64,000 nucleotides of DNA from CAZUZS01 sp964624795 (GTDB lineage Bacteria; Calditrichota; Calditrichia; RBG-13-44-9): positions 36,080 to 100,079 of the forward strand of contig CAZUZS010000007.1 in the NCBI GenBank assembly GCA_964624795.1, given 5' to 3'. A program made the translations under genes and the position numbers. Below are positions 18,637 to 28,672 of the stretch, piece after piece (within the stretch, counting starts at the first letter, position 1; the number at the start of each line of letters is the position of its first letter). Below the pieces are notes generated by a model. The model was not told the origin of the DNA, searched no databases, and worked only from the letters and a program-made list of their open reading frames with translations.

Positions 18637-18840
18637 TTGAAACAAGGAATTCACCCGGAATATAAAATGACAAAGGTGGTTTGCGCCTGCGGAAATACCT
18701 TCGAGACCAGATCTACTGTGGATGAGATGCACGTTGAAATTTGTTCCAACTGTCATCCTTTTTTTACCGGAAAGCAAAAATTAGTCGATACCGCAGGTCG
18801 TGTGGAGAAATTTTTGAAGAAATACGGCGAACGACGTTAG
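18637..18840 (+). CDS. rpmE: 50S ribosomal protein L31, zinc-binding form
   Basis: The 67-residue protein begins MKQGIHPEYK and has the four-cysteine set Cys16, Cys18, Cys36 and Cys39 (VCACGNTF and CSNCHPFFTG) of the C+ type of L31, which binds zinc. It ends with the usual RVEKFLKKY helix. It starts with TTG, placed by a strong AGGAGG site about seven bases upstream and by the conserved N-terminus. It has its own probable promoter and a clear terminator. Confidence 0.97.
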   Translation: MKQGIHPEYKMTKVVCACGNTFETRSTVDEMHVEICSNCHPFFTGKQKLVDTAGRVEKFLKKYGERR

Positions 18841-18862
18841 CTGCTCTTCTTTAAAATTTTGG

Positions 18863-18903
18863 AAACGGAATGTCTTGGGCAATCAAGCATTCCGTTTTTT
18901 ATT
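18863..18903 (+). terminator. Intrinsic terminator after rpmE
   Basis: A 10-bp stem (aaacggaatg, 18863-18872, with cattccgttt, 18888-18897), extended by cttg/caag in the loop, is followed by a T-run. It begins 22 bp past the rpmE stop. Confidence 0.9.
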
Positions 18904-19056
18904 TCTTGAAGAAATGCAGTTGAAGATGCACGCAGAGCGAAGCCGGATTATCCGGTGGAGTATTGGAGAAATGGTATGCGTACGGGCAATGAAGTTCAAA
19001 AATGAAGCCGAGACCTTTTAATCAAATTTTAAACTTATTTCGAGGACGGAATTGCG

Positions 19057-20109
19057 ATGTCAAATTTAAAAATAAATAACGAGCCGGAAGAGAAAATTAT
19101 GCCCATTGGCGGGCAGGCGGTGATCGAGGGCGTGATGATGCGCTCCCCGGACCGGCTCGCAACCGCCGTCAGGCGGGCAAATGGCGAAGTGGTGCTGAAA
19201 ATACAGGAATATCGTTCGCTCATTCAGAAATTCAAGTGGCTCAATATCCCCATAATTCGTGGCGCCATTACGTTGGTGGAAGTCATGTTCCTGGGAATCA
19301 AACACCTGAATTTTTCGGCAGATGTGGCAATGAAGGATGCGGAGGAAGCCGATCGCCTGAAGGAAGCCAGCGGCGGGAACAACAAGAAAAAGAAGCGAAA
19401 AAACAAGAAGAAAAAATCGGGCGGCATGAGCACCGGTTCAACTGTTTTTACCGTAAGCTTCGCCCTGATCGCCGGCGTGGGATTGTTTTTCGCTTTCCCG
19501 TTATTTGTCACGACCAAGCTGTTCAACATTGAGAAGGATGCATTTGCATTTAACCTGGTAGCCGGATCAATCCGAATCGGTCTTTTCCTGGCCTATATTT
19601 ATCTGATTTCACTCATGAAAGACGTAAAACGGCTGTTTCGTTATCACGGGGCGGAACACAAAACAATCTATGCATTCGAGTCCGGTGATGAACTGACGGT
19701 CGCGGCTGCCCGACCCTTCACCACCCTCCACCCGCGTTGCGGAACCAGCTTTCTGGTGATGGTAATGTTAGTCAGCCTGATCTTTTTCAGTTTTTTGGAT
19801 TCGATTGTCATGTTGTTGAATGGCAATATCACCCTGCTAATCCGACTGGCAACGCACCTGCCGCTGGTGCCGCTGGTGGGAGGCCTTTCATACGAAGCCA
19901 TCAAAGCATCCGCCAAAAGGCCCGACAATACGATTGTTAGAGCACTCATCTCGCCCGGTCTATGGCTGCAAAAAATAACGACCCAGCCGCCGGACGACAG
20001 CATGCTGGAAGTCGCCATCATTGCGCTGAAAGCCGCAAGAGGGGAAGAATACGAACACTTGCTGGTCCCGCAGGAATCCACAGATGCAGTAATCAGGCAG
20101 CCGGCTTAA
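19057..20109 (+). CDS. DUF1385 family membrane protein (YqhQ-like)
   Basis: The 350-residue protein belongs to the DUF1385 family (B. subtilis YqhQ), usually found beside prfA and prmC as it is here. It carries the family's GGQAVIEGVMMRSPD near the N-terminus and FRYHGAEHKTIYAFE in the middle, followed by HPRCGTSFL. About five hydrophobic segments are visible, including IRGAITLVEVMFLGI and FTVSFALIAGVGLFFAF. A very basic linker of Lys/Arg/Asn lies around residues 109-120, just before the second membrane segment. Its function is not established. It probably begins an operon with prfA (32 bp gap), prmC and rnr. Confidence 0.9.
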   Translation: MSNLKINNEPEEKIMPIGGQAVIEGVMMRSPDRLATAVRRANGEVVLKIQEYRSLIQKFKWLNIPIIRGAITLVEVMFLGIKHLNFSADVAMKDAEEADRLKEASGGNNKKKKRKNKKKKSGGMSTGSTVFTVSFALIAGVGLFFAFPLFVTTKLFNIEKDAFAFNLVAGSIRIGLFLAYIYLISLMKDVKRLFRYHGAEHKTIYAFESGDELTVAAARPFTTLHPRCGTSFLVMVMLVSLIFFSFLDSIVMLLNGNITLLIRLATHLPLVPLVGGLSYEAIKASAKRPDNTIVRALISPGLWLQKITTQPPDDSMLEVAIIALKAARGEEYEHLLVPQESTDAVIRQPA

Positions 20110-20141
20110 TTACGATTTAGATATAAGAAACGACAAAATGT

Positions 20142-21218
20142 ATGTTAGATAAAATCAAACAATTTAGTAGAAGATTTGAAGAGTTGAGCGAAGAGATGGG
20201 CCAGCCGGAGGTGGTGGCAAATCACGAACGGTATTCGCAATTAGCGAAAGAATATTCGCATCTCGAACCGCTAATTAAAAAGGCCCGGCAGTACGAGCAC
20301 ATTGTTTCGCAGATCGAAGATACGCGTCAATTATTGGAGGAGGAGAATGATGAGGAGTTGTCCGAGCTGGCGAAGGAGGAGCTCGCCAGCCTGGAAGAAC
20401 AGGCGGAGCAAATGGAAAGTGAAATCCGGCGGCTCCTCGTTCCGCCGGATCCCACAGACAGCAAAGATGTGGTAATGGAGATTCGCGCTGGCACCGGCGG
20501 CGACGAGGCCGGGATTTTTGCCGGAGACCTGTATCGAATGTACCAAAAATTTTGCGAGCGTGAGGGCTGGCAGACCGAAATTCTGGACGCCAATTACTCC
20601 GAGCGGGGCGGATTTAAGGAAGTCATTTTTTCGATTACAGGAAAAACGGTTTATGGCCGCCTGAAATTCGAGAGCGGCGTGCACCGGGTGCAGCGGGTTC
20701 CGGAAACCGAAACGCAGGGACGCATTCACACCTCTGCCGCATCGGTTGTGGTGCTTCCGGAAGCGAAGGCAGTGGAGATCGATATCGATCCCAACGAACT
20801 GCGGATTGACGTGTACCGCGCATCGGGACACGGCGGGCAGCATGTTAATACCACCGATTCGGCAGTGCGGATTGTACATGTTCCAACCGGCATCATGGCC
20901 ACCTGCCAGGACGAGAAATCACAGCATAAAAATAAAGCCAAAGCCATGAAAGTGCTTATGGCACGCCTGTATGACCTGGAGTTGCGCAAGCAGCAGGATC
21001 ATCTCACAAGTCAGCGTCGCAGCATGATCCGCACCGGCGACCGCAGCGAAAAAATCCGCACTTACAATTTTCCGCAGGGCCGGGTCACCGATCACCGCAT
21101 CGGATTGACGTTGTACCGCCTGAACGAGATCATGGAAGGCGACCTGGATATGCTGATTGACGAGCTGCTGATTGCCGACCAGGAAGAACAATTAAAAACT
21201 GAAATGGAAGAAGCATAA
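20142..21218 (+). CDS. prfA: Peptide chain release factor 1
   Basis: RF1 reads UAA and UAG and triggers peptide release. The 358-residue protein has the GGQ motif at residues 231-233 (HGGQHVNTTDSAVRI) and the RF1-specific tripeptide as PET in VQRVPETETQGRIHTSA, where E. coli has PAT; RF2 would have SPF. Length and the acidic N-terminal coiled-coil domain are normal. The GGQ glutamine is the usual target of PrmC, whose gene follows at 90 bp. Confidence 0.96.
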   Translation: MLDKIKQFSRRFEELSEEMGQPEVVANHERYSQLAKEYSHLEPLIKKARQYEHIVSQIEDTRQLLEEENDEELSELAKEELASLEEQAEQMESEIRRLLVPPDPTDSKDVVMEIRAGTGGDEAGIFAGDLYRMYQKFCEREGWQTEILDANYSERGGFKEVIFSITGKTVYGRLKFESGVHRVQRVPETETQGRIHTSAASVVVLPEAKAVEIDIDPNELRIDVYRASGHGGQHVNTTDSAVRIVHVPTGIMATCQDEKSQHKNKAKAMKVLMARLYDLELRKQQDHLTSQRRSMIRTGDRSEKIRTYNFPQGRVTDHRIGLTLYRLNEIMEGDLDMLIDELLIADQEEQLKTEMEEA

Positions 21219-21308
21219 AATTCGTTTTGCCGTTCTGAATTGCCTTGATCGCAATTGAGAAAGTAAAATTACTATAAAGCTCCATCCGCCAATTATTCAT
21301 ATTATTCC

Positions 21309-22172
21309 ATGCAAGAATCCTGGACTGTCCAGAAGATCCTGAATACCACAATCGACTTTTTTCAAAAGAATAAGGTTCCCGACGCCCGTTTGAGCGCGGA
21401 ACTTCTATTGGCCGCTGCACTCAACTGCAGGCGAATCGATCTCTACCTTCAGTTTGAACGGATATTGACGCCCGGCGAGGTGTCCCGGTATCGCTCCTTT
21501 GTTCAACGGCGGGTGAAATATGAGCCGGTTCAATACATCACCGGCAAGCAGGATTTTATGGGACTTACCTTCGAGGTTACTCCGGCGGTCCTGATTCCCC
21601 GCCCGGAAACGGAATTGCTGGTGGAACAAATTCTTGCCGATTTGAATGGATTCCCAGGCACCCCCCCCCGAATTCTGGATGTTGGCACCGGAAGCGGCGC
21701 TATCGCGATTACAATCGCGCACTTTTTCCCGGCCTGCCATGTTACTGCCATCGACAATAGCGAGGCGGCCCTGGAAATCGCAAAGCGTAATTCCCAAAAG
21801 ATTGGAGTCGACAAGATTGAATTCCGAGTGCAAAATGCCCTGAACATAAAACCGGATGAATGGCAAAAGTTTGACATCATTGTGAGCAATCCGCCATATA
21901 TAGGGGATAAGGAACGTGAGGACGTTCATCCGCAGGTTAAGGATTATGAGCCGCCCGAGGCGCTTTTTTCCGGGCCAGAAGGACTGAATTTCATTGTTGC
22001 GTTCATCCCGGTGGCGGTTTCCCTGCTGACGGAAGACGGAACTTTATATATGGAGATCGGCTTTAACCAAAGGGAAAAAATATATATGTTACTGAAGCAA
22101 CAACAATTCAGCAATATTCAATTTATCGAAGATTATCGGAAAATAGACCGGATCGTGAAAGCAAAAAAATGA
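21309..22172 (+). CDS. prmC: Release-factor glutamine N5-methyltransferase
   Basis: PrmC methylates the GGQ glutamine of release factors using SAM. The 287-residue protein has an N-terminal helical domain, a SAM-binding motif ILDVGTGSGAIAIT, and the substrate-binding NPPY motif at residues 194-197 followed by IG. The N-terminal signature PRPETELLVE is also present. It lies directly after prfA, as is usual, and its stop overlaps the rnr start (ATGA). Confidence 0.96.
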   Translation: MQESWTVQKILNTTIDFFQKNKVPDARLSAELLLAAALNCRRIDLYLQFERILTPGEVSRYRSFVQRRVKYEPVQYITGKQDFMGLTFEVTPAVLIPRPETELLVEQILADLNGFPGTPPRILDVGTGSGAIAITIAHFFPACHVTAIDNSEAALEIAKRNSQKIGVDKIEFRVQNALNIKPDEWQKFDIIVSNPPYIGDKEREDVHPQVKDYEPPEALFSGPEGLNFIVAFIPVAVSLLTEDGTLYMEIGFNQREKIYMLLKQQQFSNIQFIEDYRKIDRIVKAKK

Positions 22173-24325
22173 AAAACAACCGGAAACAAAAACGACAAAA
22201 GGCGGAAGCCTCCAATCCGATGGCCGGCTTAATTCTTGAATTTATGCAAAAAAAGCGAGGCAAAAGTTATACGAGGAAAGAGATTTCGCACAACCTCAAT
22301 ATTCATAAAGGCAACTTCCACCAGTTCGAAGAAAGCCTGCAATCGCTGGTAAATGACGGAAGAATAGTCAAACTAAAGGGCCGGAGATATTTGCTGCCAT
22401 CGACCCTCAAGAAAATCCGCGGCACCATTCAGCTTACGCGGAAGGGATTTGGCTTTGTCACGGACGAGCGCACGGAAGAGGAAATTTTTATCCCGGCTCA
22501 GCATTTGAATACCGCGCTGGACGGCGACGCAGTCGAAGCACAGTTGTTTGCAGTTTCACGCGGCAAAAGCAAAGAAGGACAGATTATTTCGGTTTTGGAG
22601 CGCGCCCACAGTACCTTTGTCGGCACCTACCACCGCAGTGAATACTACGGCTTCGTGACACCCGATAATCCCCGTGTTTACCGCGATTTTTACATCCAGC
22701 CGCAAAACGAATTAGCTGCTCAAAACGGTCAGAAAGTTGTGGTTGAATTTCTAAAGTGGGACAGCGCCAGCCTCAATCCGGAGGGAAAAATCGTTGAAAT
22801 TCTCGGTTTTCCCGATGAACCAGGTGTGGATATTGTCAGTGTGCTGAAGGGATTTGAGCTTCCGTTGGCATTTCCGTCGCAGGTGGAGAAGGAAGCGGAG
22901 AGGATAGAGTTGAATATAACGCCCGAACTGTTAGCCGGGCGGCTGGACTTACGAGATGAAGAAATCTTTACCATCGATCCGGCAGACGCGAAAGACTTTG
23001 ACGACGCCGTTTCTCTCGAACGGCTGGACAATGGGAACTACCGGCTGGGTGTTCACATTGCAGATGTCAGCCATTTTGTTCAAGACGGGTCGGCCATCGA
23101 TAAAGAGGCGTTGAACCGCGGGACCAGTGTTTACCTTGTGGATCGGGTTGTTCCCATGCTGCCCGAACATCTCTCTAATCAGTTGTGCAGCCTGCAGCCA
23201 AATGAGCCGCGCCTGACATTTAGCTGCATTATGGAAATCGACGGTAACGGAGCGGTGGTAAAATACCAGTTGCAGCCTTCGATTATTCGAAGCAAACGGC
23301 GCTTCAGCTACGAGGAGGTTCAGGAGATTATCGACGATCCGAACTCGAAAGATCCATCCTCCCAGATCTTGCGTGAAATGCGCGATTTCAGTCAGAAATT
23401 GCGGCAGTTGAGGATGGATAGCGGGAGTATAGATTTTGAAACGCCGGAGGTTCGTTTCCGGCTGGACAATCGCGGAAAGCCGGTGGAGATCATTCCGGTT
23501 CGGCGCCTGCAAAGCCATGAATTGATCGAGGAGTTCATGTTAATGGCCAACAAGACAGTCGCCAGGCATATTCAACTTACTTCCGCGAAGAGCAAACCGC
23601 GCCCCTTCATTTACCGCGTGCATGAGCGGCCGGACGGCGACAAAATTGATAATTTTGAGCGATTCCTGAATGCCTTGGGACACCGGGTAAAAATTCCGCG
23701 TAACGTGACGCCGAAAAAATTCCAGGAGATTATGCAGGAGGTTTCCGGAACCAAGGATAACATCCTGATCAAAGAGGTTGCCCTGCGTACTATGATGAAG
23801 GCCAATTATTCCACCAAAAATATTGGGCATTTCGGACTGGCATTTGCCGATTACACCCACTTTACCTCACCCATTCGCCGCTACCCGGACCTGATGGTGC
23901 ACCGCCTTTTGAAGGAATATGACGGGCAGATCGCACAAAAGAACCTGCATTCTCTGAAAAAGGAGCTGAAAAAGATCAGCGACCGCAGCTCGGATCGCGA
24001 ACGGGTAGCGCTGGAAGCGGAGAGGGAAAGCACGAAAATTAAGCAGGTGGAATGGATCTCCGATTATGTGGGAGAAACGTTCGACGGGCTCATCTCCGGC
24101 GTCACTGCTTACGGTCTGTTTGTGGAAATCACACCACAGCTAATTGAGGGTCTGGTGCGGATGGAAGATATGGCGGACGATTATTACATTTATGATGAAA
24201 AAACTTATTCAATGGTTGGGAAAGAATTCGGGCGGCTTTATCGCCTGGGCGACGAGGCTAAGATCAAGGTAAAACGGGTCGACCGGGAAACCAATCAGGT
24301 GGATTTTACTCTGGTCACGGAATAA
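22169..24325 (+). CDS. rnr: Ribonuclease R (RNase II/RNB family exoribonuclease)
   Basis: RNase R is a processive 3'-5' exoribonuclease that can degrade structured RNA and works with SmpB/tmRNA in quality control. The 718-residue protein has a basic N-terminal helix-turn-helix-like region, two cold-shock domains (about 80-230), the RNB catalytic domain with DPADAKDFDDAVSLE (catalytic aspartates around 270-279) and HIADVSHFV, the HFTSPIRRYPDLMVHR motif, and a C-terminal S1 domain (DGLISGVTAYGLFVEI). Length is typical. It is translationally coupled to prmC. Confidence 0.95.
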   Translation: MKNNRKQKRQKAEASNPMAGLILEFMQKKRGKSYTRKEISHNLNIHKGNFHQFEESLQSLVNDGRIVKLKGRRYLLPSTLKKIRGTIQLTRKGFGFVTDERTEEEIFIPAQHLNTALDGDAVEAQLFAVSRGKSKEGQIISVLERAHSTFVGTYHRSEYYGFVTPDNPRVYRDFYIQPQNELAAQNGQKVVVEFLKWDSASLNPEGKIVEILGFPDEPGVDIVSVLKGFELPLAFPSQVEKEAERIELNITPELLAGRLDLRDEEIFTIDPADAKDFDDAVSLERLDNGNYRLGVHIADVSHFVQDGSAIDKEALNRGTSVYLVDRVVPMLPEHLSNQLCSLQPNEPRLTFSCIMEIDGNGAVVKYQLQPSIIRSKRRFSYEEVQEIIDDPNSKDPSSQILREMRDFSQKLRQLRMDSGSIDFETPEVRFRLDNRGKPVEIIPVRRLQSHELIEEFMLMANKTVARHIQLTSAKSKPRPFIYRVHERPDGDKIDNFERFLNALGHRVKIPRNVTPKKFQEIMQEVSGTKDNILIKEVALRTMMKANYSTKNIGHFGLAFADYTHFTSPIRRYPDLMVHRLLKEYDGQIAQKNLHSLKKELKKISDRSSDRERVALEAERESTKIKQVEWISDYVGETFDGLISGVTAYGLFVEITPQLIEGLVRMEDMADDYYIYDEKTYSMVGKEFGRLYRLGDEAKIKVKRVDRETNQVDFTLVTE

Positions 24326-24781
24326 ATGTGCATAGCGCTGAGCGCATAGAGAAAACGGTCAATGGTCATTGGTCATTTGTGTTGCCTCCCTTGCTCGTAA
24401 TCATAATCTTAATCGTAATCGCCCGCAGGATTGCGGATCACGAGTTTTTATACGCTCTGTCACTCCAAATCTGCGCTGAAACATTAGAATTCGGGCACTT
24501 CGCGCTGCACAACCCGGGTTTCGATAGACCCAACTTGTGGGTGATTTAATCAGAAGGCAACTCGCCAAATAACCCACCCCCACTTTCCCCCTCCCTTATG
24601 CATTAGGGAGGGGGATTAAGGGGGAAGGTCAGAAAAAGCGATCATTCTTTTAAGTTCCACTTATGAGGGACATATTGCTCAGGTTCCTTATTTTTCCCCC
24701 ATTCCCCCAGCTACTTTATCAAACATAATTATTATTTTATCGAATCAGTTATTAACTTTTAAGCGGATAGTCCCGTAATTA
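24326..24781. other. Repeat-rich intergenic region between rnr and lptD
   Basis: These 456 bp hold no convincing gene. They contain tandem short repeats (ggtcaatggtcattggtcatt near 24357), a run of TAATC-type units at 24395-24420 that shares 14 bp with the region upstream of smpB, and the palindromic repeat at 24581-24630. The last 130 bp are AT-rich and probably carry the lptD promoter. A 73-codon plus-strand frame is low in coding character and reads straight through the repeats. Confidence 0.6.
24581..24630. repeat. GC-rich palindromic dispersed repeat, copy 2
   Basis: An 11-bp perfect inverted repeat (tccccctccct at 24586-24596, agggaggggga at 24605-24615) surrounds a tatgcatt loop and is flanked by further C-rich and G-rich tracts. 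On the minus strand it reads CCTTAATCCCCC and then GGGGGAAA, the same outline as the copy inside the kinase gene at 38604-38645. Confidence 0.7.
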
Positions 24782-27558
24782 TTGGGTACGTTGGAAAATT
24801 ATTCAAGAGCTGACAGGGGAATGTACAGGCAAGCGAAACTATTCGGAACAATTTCAAAAACAACCACCTTCTTCCTTCTTATTTCTTGCCTTGTTTTTGG
24901 CGTGGGGATGTTCTTACCCGCTTCAGCTCAGACGGAAGCCGTCACCGATACCACTGTTGCGAATTCTGCCGGAGACAGCCTGAAAACATTGCCCGCGCCC
25001 GAGAAATCCGGTCTGGAGGGGCCGATAAAATACACCGCCCACGAAATCACTTTTTCAATTAAGGATAAAAAGAGCTATCTGAGCGGTGATGTTCATATCG
25101 AATACCAGGACATCACATTGGATGCCGGCAAGGTAACCATTGATTGGAACAAAAGCATGATGATTGCCACCGGCATTGCCGATACCACGGATTCATTAGG
25201 AAATCCTGTCTACAAATCCCTCCCTGAATTCAAAGAAAAGGGAAACGAACCGATCCTGGGCAGCCGGCTTGAATATGATTTTAAAAATCAGCGCGGCAAG
25301 GTGTTTGAAGGCAAGACAAAAATGGAGCCTGGCTATTACCGTGGGGAACAGATCGATAAAATAGGAAAAAACACGCTCCTGGTTAAAGACGGCTACTTTA
25401 CAAGCTGCGACAGTATAGACCACCCGGATTATTATTTCAAAGCAACCGACATGCGGATTCTCGTCAAGAAACGGGCGGTGGCTCGCCCTATTTACATGTA
25501 TATCGCAGATGTCCCGGTTTTTGCGCTGCCATTCGGGATTTTCCCGATGGAACGCGGACGGCGATCCGGAATCCGCATCCCGACATACGGAATCAGCAGC
25601 TACGGAGGAAAAAACCTGCGGCATCTGGGCTATTACTGGGCTGCTTCGCAATACTGGGACGCGACCATGCTGGTGGATTTTTACGAAAGAACGGGAACCG
25701 CGTACGAGGGTCAGCTCCGCTACCGCAAGCGTTACAATTTTAATGGCAATGTTGATTGGCGATATGCCCCCAAGGATATTACTACCGGGCAAAAACTGCA
25801 AAGGTGGAGCATAAATTTCAATCATGCTCAAACCATCGGCGAAACCATTACCCTAAATGCCCGTGGCAGCTTTACAAGTGATCGAACTTTTTTACAAGAT
25901 TTTTCCCATAATCTTCAGGACAGACTCAACCAGATATTATCTACTAACGTTGCATTTTCCAAAAGATGGCCAAACAGTAAAAACTCCTTAAGTATTGGTA
26001 TAAGCCGCAATGAATATTTACAAACCGGAAATCTCGATTACACCCTCCCAAATCTCAGGTTTTACCATTCGCTATCGAGCCTATTTAAATATAATCCACA
26101 GAAAAGCAATAAAAGGAAATGGTATCACGACTTATCTTATGACTATAACTCCAACATCATCCTTACGGGCAGCAAAACACTGCAGGCAGATTCAACTTTC
26201 AAACGCTCTCAAAAAAAAGCGTGGCAACATAAAAGCGGTCTTTCTTTTAACAGCAAGATTTTCAAATATGTTAAATACAACCAAAGCGCCAGTTTCGAAG
26301 AGCTGTGGGTTCCGGAATATATGAATTACACTTTTGTGGATTCCCTGAACCAGGCAGTACCGGACACAGTGAAACGCTTCAGGGCCCGGCATACATTCGG
26401 CACCAGCATCAGTGCCTCAACTACGCTGTATGGTTTGTATGAAATCCCCTTTTCGCCCCTGAAAGTTATTCGACACAAGATGGACCCCCGCATTGGTTTC
26501 TCTTTCAGCCCGGATTTTTCCAGCCCGGAATTTGGCTATGTCCAGACGTTTCGGGACAGTTCGGGAAGAACGCAAAAATATGACCATTTTGCNNNNNNNN
26601 NNNNNNNNNNNNNNNNNNNNNNNNNNNNNNNNNNNNNNNNNNNNNNNNNNNNNNNNNNNNNNNNNNNNNNNNNNNNNNNNNNNNNNNNNNNNATGTCCAG
26701 ACGTTTCGGGACAGTTCGGGAAGAACGCAAAAATATGACCATTTTGCCGGGAATCCGTTCGGCGGGACATCCTCCTCGGAATCACGGCGGATGACCATAA
26801 GTATTACGAACCTGTTCCAGGGCAAGATGATTCGGAACGGGGAGGAAAAGAAAATCGACCTGTTTACGCTTAATTTTAATTCATCGTATAATTTTCTTGC
26901 TGATAGTCTAAAATGGAGCAGCATCAGCAGCTCGCTGCGTGCCCAGCCGGTGAAAGACATAAACCTGTCATTCAGTGCAACCCACAGCCTATATAAATTC
27001 GGACACCGGGGAACCGGGAACCGAAATGAATATGTGTGGCAAGACGGATTTAGCTTGCCCAGGCTCTTACGGGCACAACTAAACGCCGGTTTCCACCTTG
27101 CCCCACCCGCCAAAAAGGAAAAGAAGGAGAACGCAGCGGATTCAACCCAAATTGCCGACTCTTTGGAGGCTGAGAATTTTGGCAGCAATCCGGTTACCGA
27201 AGAATTAAGCAAATTCGAACTTCCCTGGGATCTGACCGCCAACCTCAGTTACAGTGTCGATCGCAGTTCCGCGCTGAACGTACGAAAGATATTCAGCACC
27301 AACATTTCGGCCCGCCTCGAGATCACACCCAAATGGCGAGTCCAATACTCCGCCAACCTGGATCTGATCAACAAACAGATCGATTACCAGAGCTTCAACA
27401 TTTACCGGGATCTGCACTGTTGGGAGATGTCCTTTTCCTGGGCACCGAATCCCCAGGGCTACAGTTTCTTTACATTTGAGATCCGCATCAAGGAAAGTGC
27501 ATTGAAGGATATTAAATTGACCAAGAGCTCGGCAGGACGCCGCCCCTTTGGGGGCTAA
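24782..27558 (+). CDS. lptD: LPS assembly outer-membrane protein LptD, split by an assembly gap
   Basis: LptD is the outer-membrane barrel that inserts LPS at the surface. The N-terminal part has a signal sequence and an OstA/LptA-like region (YTAHEITFSIKDKKSYLSGD, LDAGKVTIDWN, RLEYDFKNQRGKVFEG, DGYFTSCDS), then PVFALPFGIFPMERGRRSGI and a long barrel. A 100-N gap interrupts the gene, but both flanks carry the same 55 bp. Removing the gap and one copy gives one open frame of 874 codons (873 aa) across the join (YDHFAGNPFGGTSSSE). The listed start is a TTG; an ATG at 24821 (MYRQAKLFG) is an equal alternative. No LptE gene is nearby. Confidence 0.88.
26538..26747. other. Scaffold gap (100 N) flanked by a 55-bp identical overlap
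   Basis: Positions 26538-26592 and 26693-26747 are identical over 55 bp and border exactly 100 Ns at 26593-26692. A 55-bp overlap is what two contigs from a k=55 assembly share. The reading frame of lptD is restored exactly when the gap and one copy are collapsed, so the gap most likely has no real sequence. Confidence 0.92.
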
Positions 27559-27695
27559 ATCTTTAAGAGGTTGGCCTCAAAAGGAAGCGCCTACACAGAA
27601 ACAGCATGGCGAATGATATCAAGAATCAGCTCCGGCTATTCCCGCAATGTCGCAAAATTTATATTTCGCTTTGATTTGCCGATAACTTTCTCTAA

Positions 27696-28454
27696 TCAAG
27701 AGAATTTCTTGCCGGTAATTATGCTGTATTTTTCCACGGACAGATTCTCACCCGATCGAATACCGGTATTCGGATTATTTTCCAAAGCCATCTTCCACTG
27801 GTAGAGCTGAGAGAAAGTGCGCTTTGTTTTGTCAACCAGTTGTGCGAAAGTGCCGCTCTTTTCGTATCGCTCGGCATCCTCCTTGGAGGCCCAAAGCGTA
27901 ACGGAAAATATTTCTTCCGGATGCTGAGAATTTTCCGTTAGATAGACATACAAACAGCCTTGCGTCTCTTTCAAAACCGTTATCACATCCTCAGTATAAA
28001 TTTTTCTAAATTCGTCCGTTTTCCCAGGCTTCAGTTTCGCGGATACAATTCGAACGCACATGGGGAGAACAGCTTGAGCATCTGCTTTTGCATCACCGGT
28101 CTGGGCTGTTACCGACAATTTTTTCAAAACCGGCTCCTCTGCAACGGGAACGTATTGCAACTCCAGATCCTGGGATAATTGAACTTTCCATTCCGAGGAC
28201 TCTGATAAAATCGGTTTTACCTGTTCAAACAATTTTTTGAAGGCGCCGCTTTTCTCATATTTTTCGACACTTTCCTGAGCGTCCCACAATGTAAGGGATA
28301 GAAATTTGTCCTGCTGCTGGCCATCATATATTAATTCTGCCAACAGGCAGCCTTTTATTTGCTGAAGATGGGGAATCACAATTTTATCGTAAAATCCCTT
28401 CAGAATTGGAAGATTTTCCTGGCTCACCCTTAATTGTAGAAGTCTCATATACAT
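27696..28454 (-). CDS. Protein with two antibiotic-biosynthesis-monooxygenase-like (ABM) domains
   Basis: The 252-residue protein is two copies of a ferredoxin-like dimeric alpha-beta barrel of the ABM type. The first spans about residues 3-95 (RLLQLRVS, GFYDKIVIPHLQQIKGCLLAEL, FLSLTLWDAQESVEKYEKSG) and the second about 130-230 (CVRIVSAKLKPGKTDEF, TQGCLYVYL, FSVTLWASKEDAERYEKSG). Single ABM domains occur in quinone-forming monooxygenases and heme-degrading enzymes, but many have no known substrate. No heme or metal ligand set is evident. No signal peptide is seen, so it is probably cytoplasmic. The ATG follows a GGGGG-rich ribosome binding site. Confidence 0.75.
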   Translation of the reverse strand: MYMRLLQLRVSQENLPILKGFYDKIVIPHLQQIKGCLLAELIYDGQQQDKFLSLTLWDAQESVEKYEKSGAFKKLFEQVKPILSESSEWKVQLSQDLELQYVPVAEEPVLKKLSVTAQTGDAKADAQAVLPMCVRIVSAKLKPGKTDEFRKIYTEDVITVLKETQGCLYVYLTENSQHPEEIFSVTLWASKEDAERYEKSGTFAQLVDKTKRTFSQLYQWKMALENNPNTGIRSGENLSVEKYSIITGKKFS

Positions 28455-28672
28455 GGGTCGTCCCCCTTTATATAAAATATTATTATTAGATCAACTCATT
28501 TAATTTCAACGCAAGGCATTATTGGCCCTCGATCACGCCGTTAGCTTGATTGACGTGCAGAAGCTTCATATGCCCGCCCTCGCTTTTCAAATCACCCGGC
28601 GGCAAAACAACCGGTGATTTTGCCATGCGCGTTCGAAACGTATTTTTCTTCCTCGTGGAATCAGACCAGCTA

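Noticed and set aside
24328..24549. 73-codon plus-strand frame after rnr
   Set aside because: It reads through short tandem repeats, has no ribosome binding site and no protein-like pattern beyond a repeat-derived Ile/Val run.
28519..28626. 35-residue minus-strand frame (MAKSPVVLPPGDLKSEGGH start)
   Set aside because: It is too short, lacks a well-placed ribosome binding site, and has no recognisable family; it could be real but cannot be supported.
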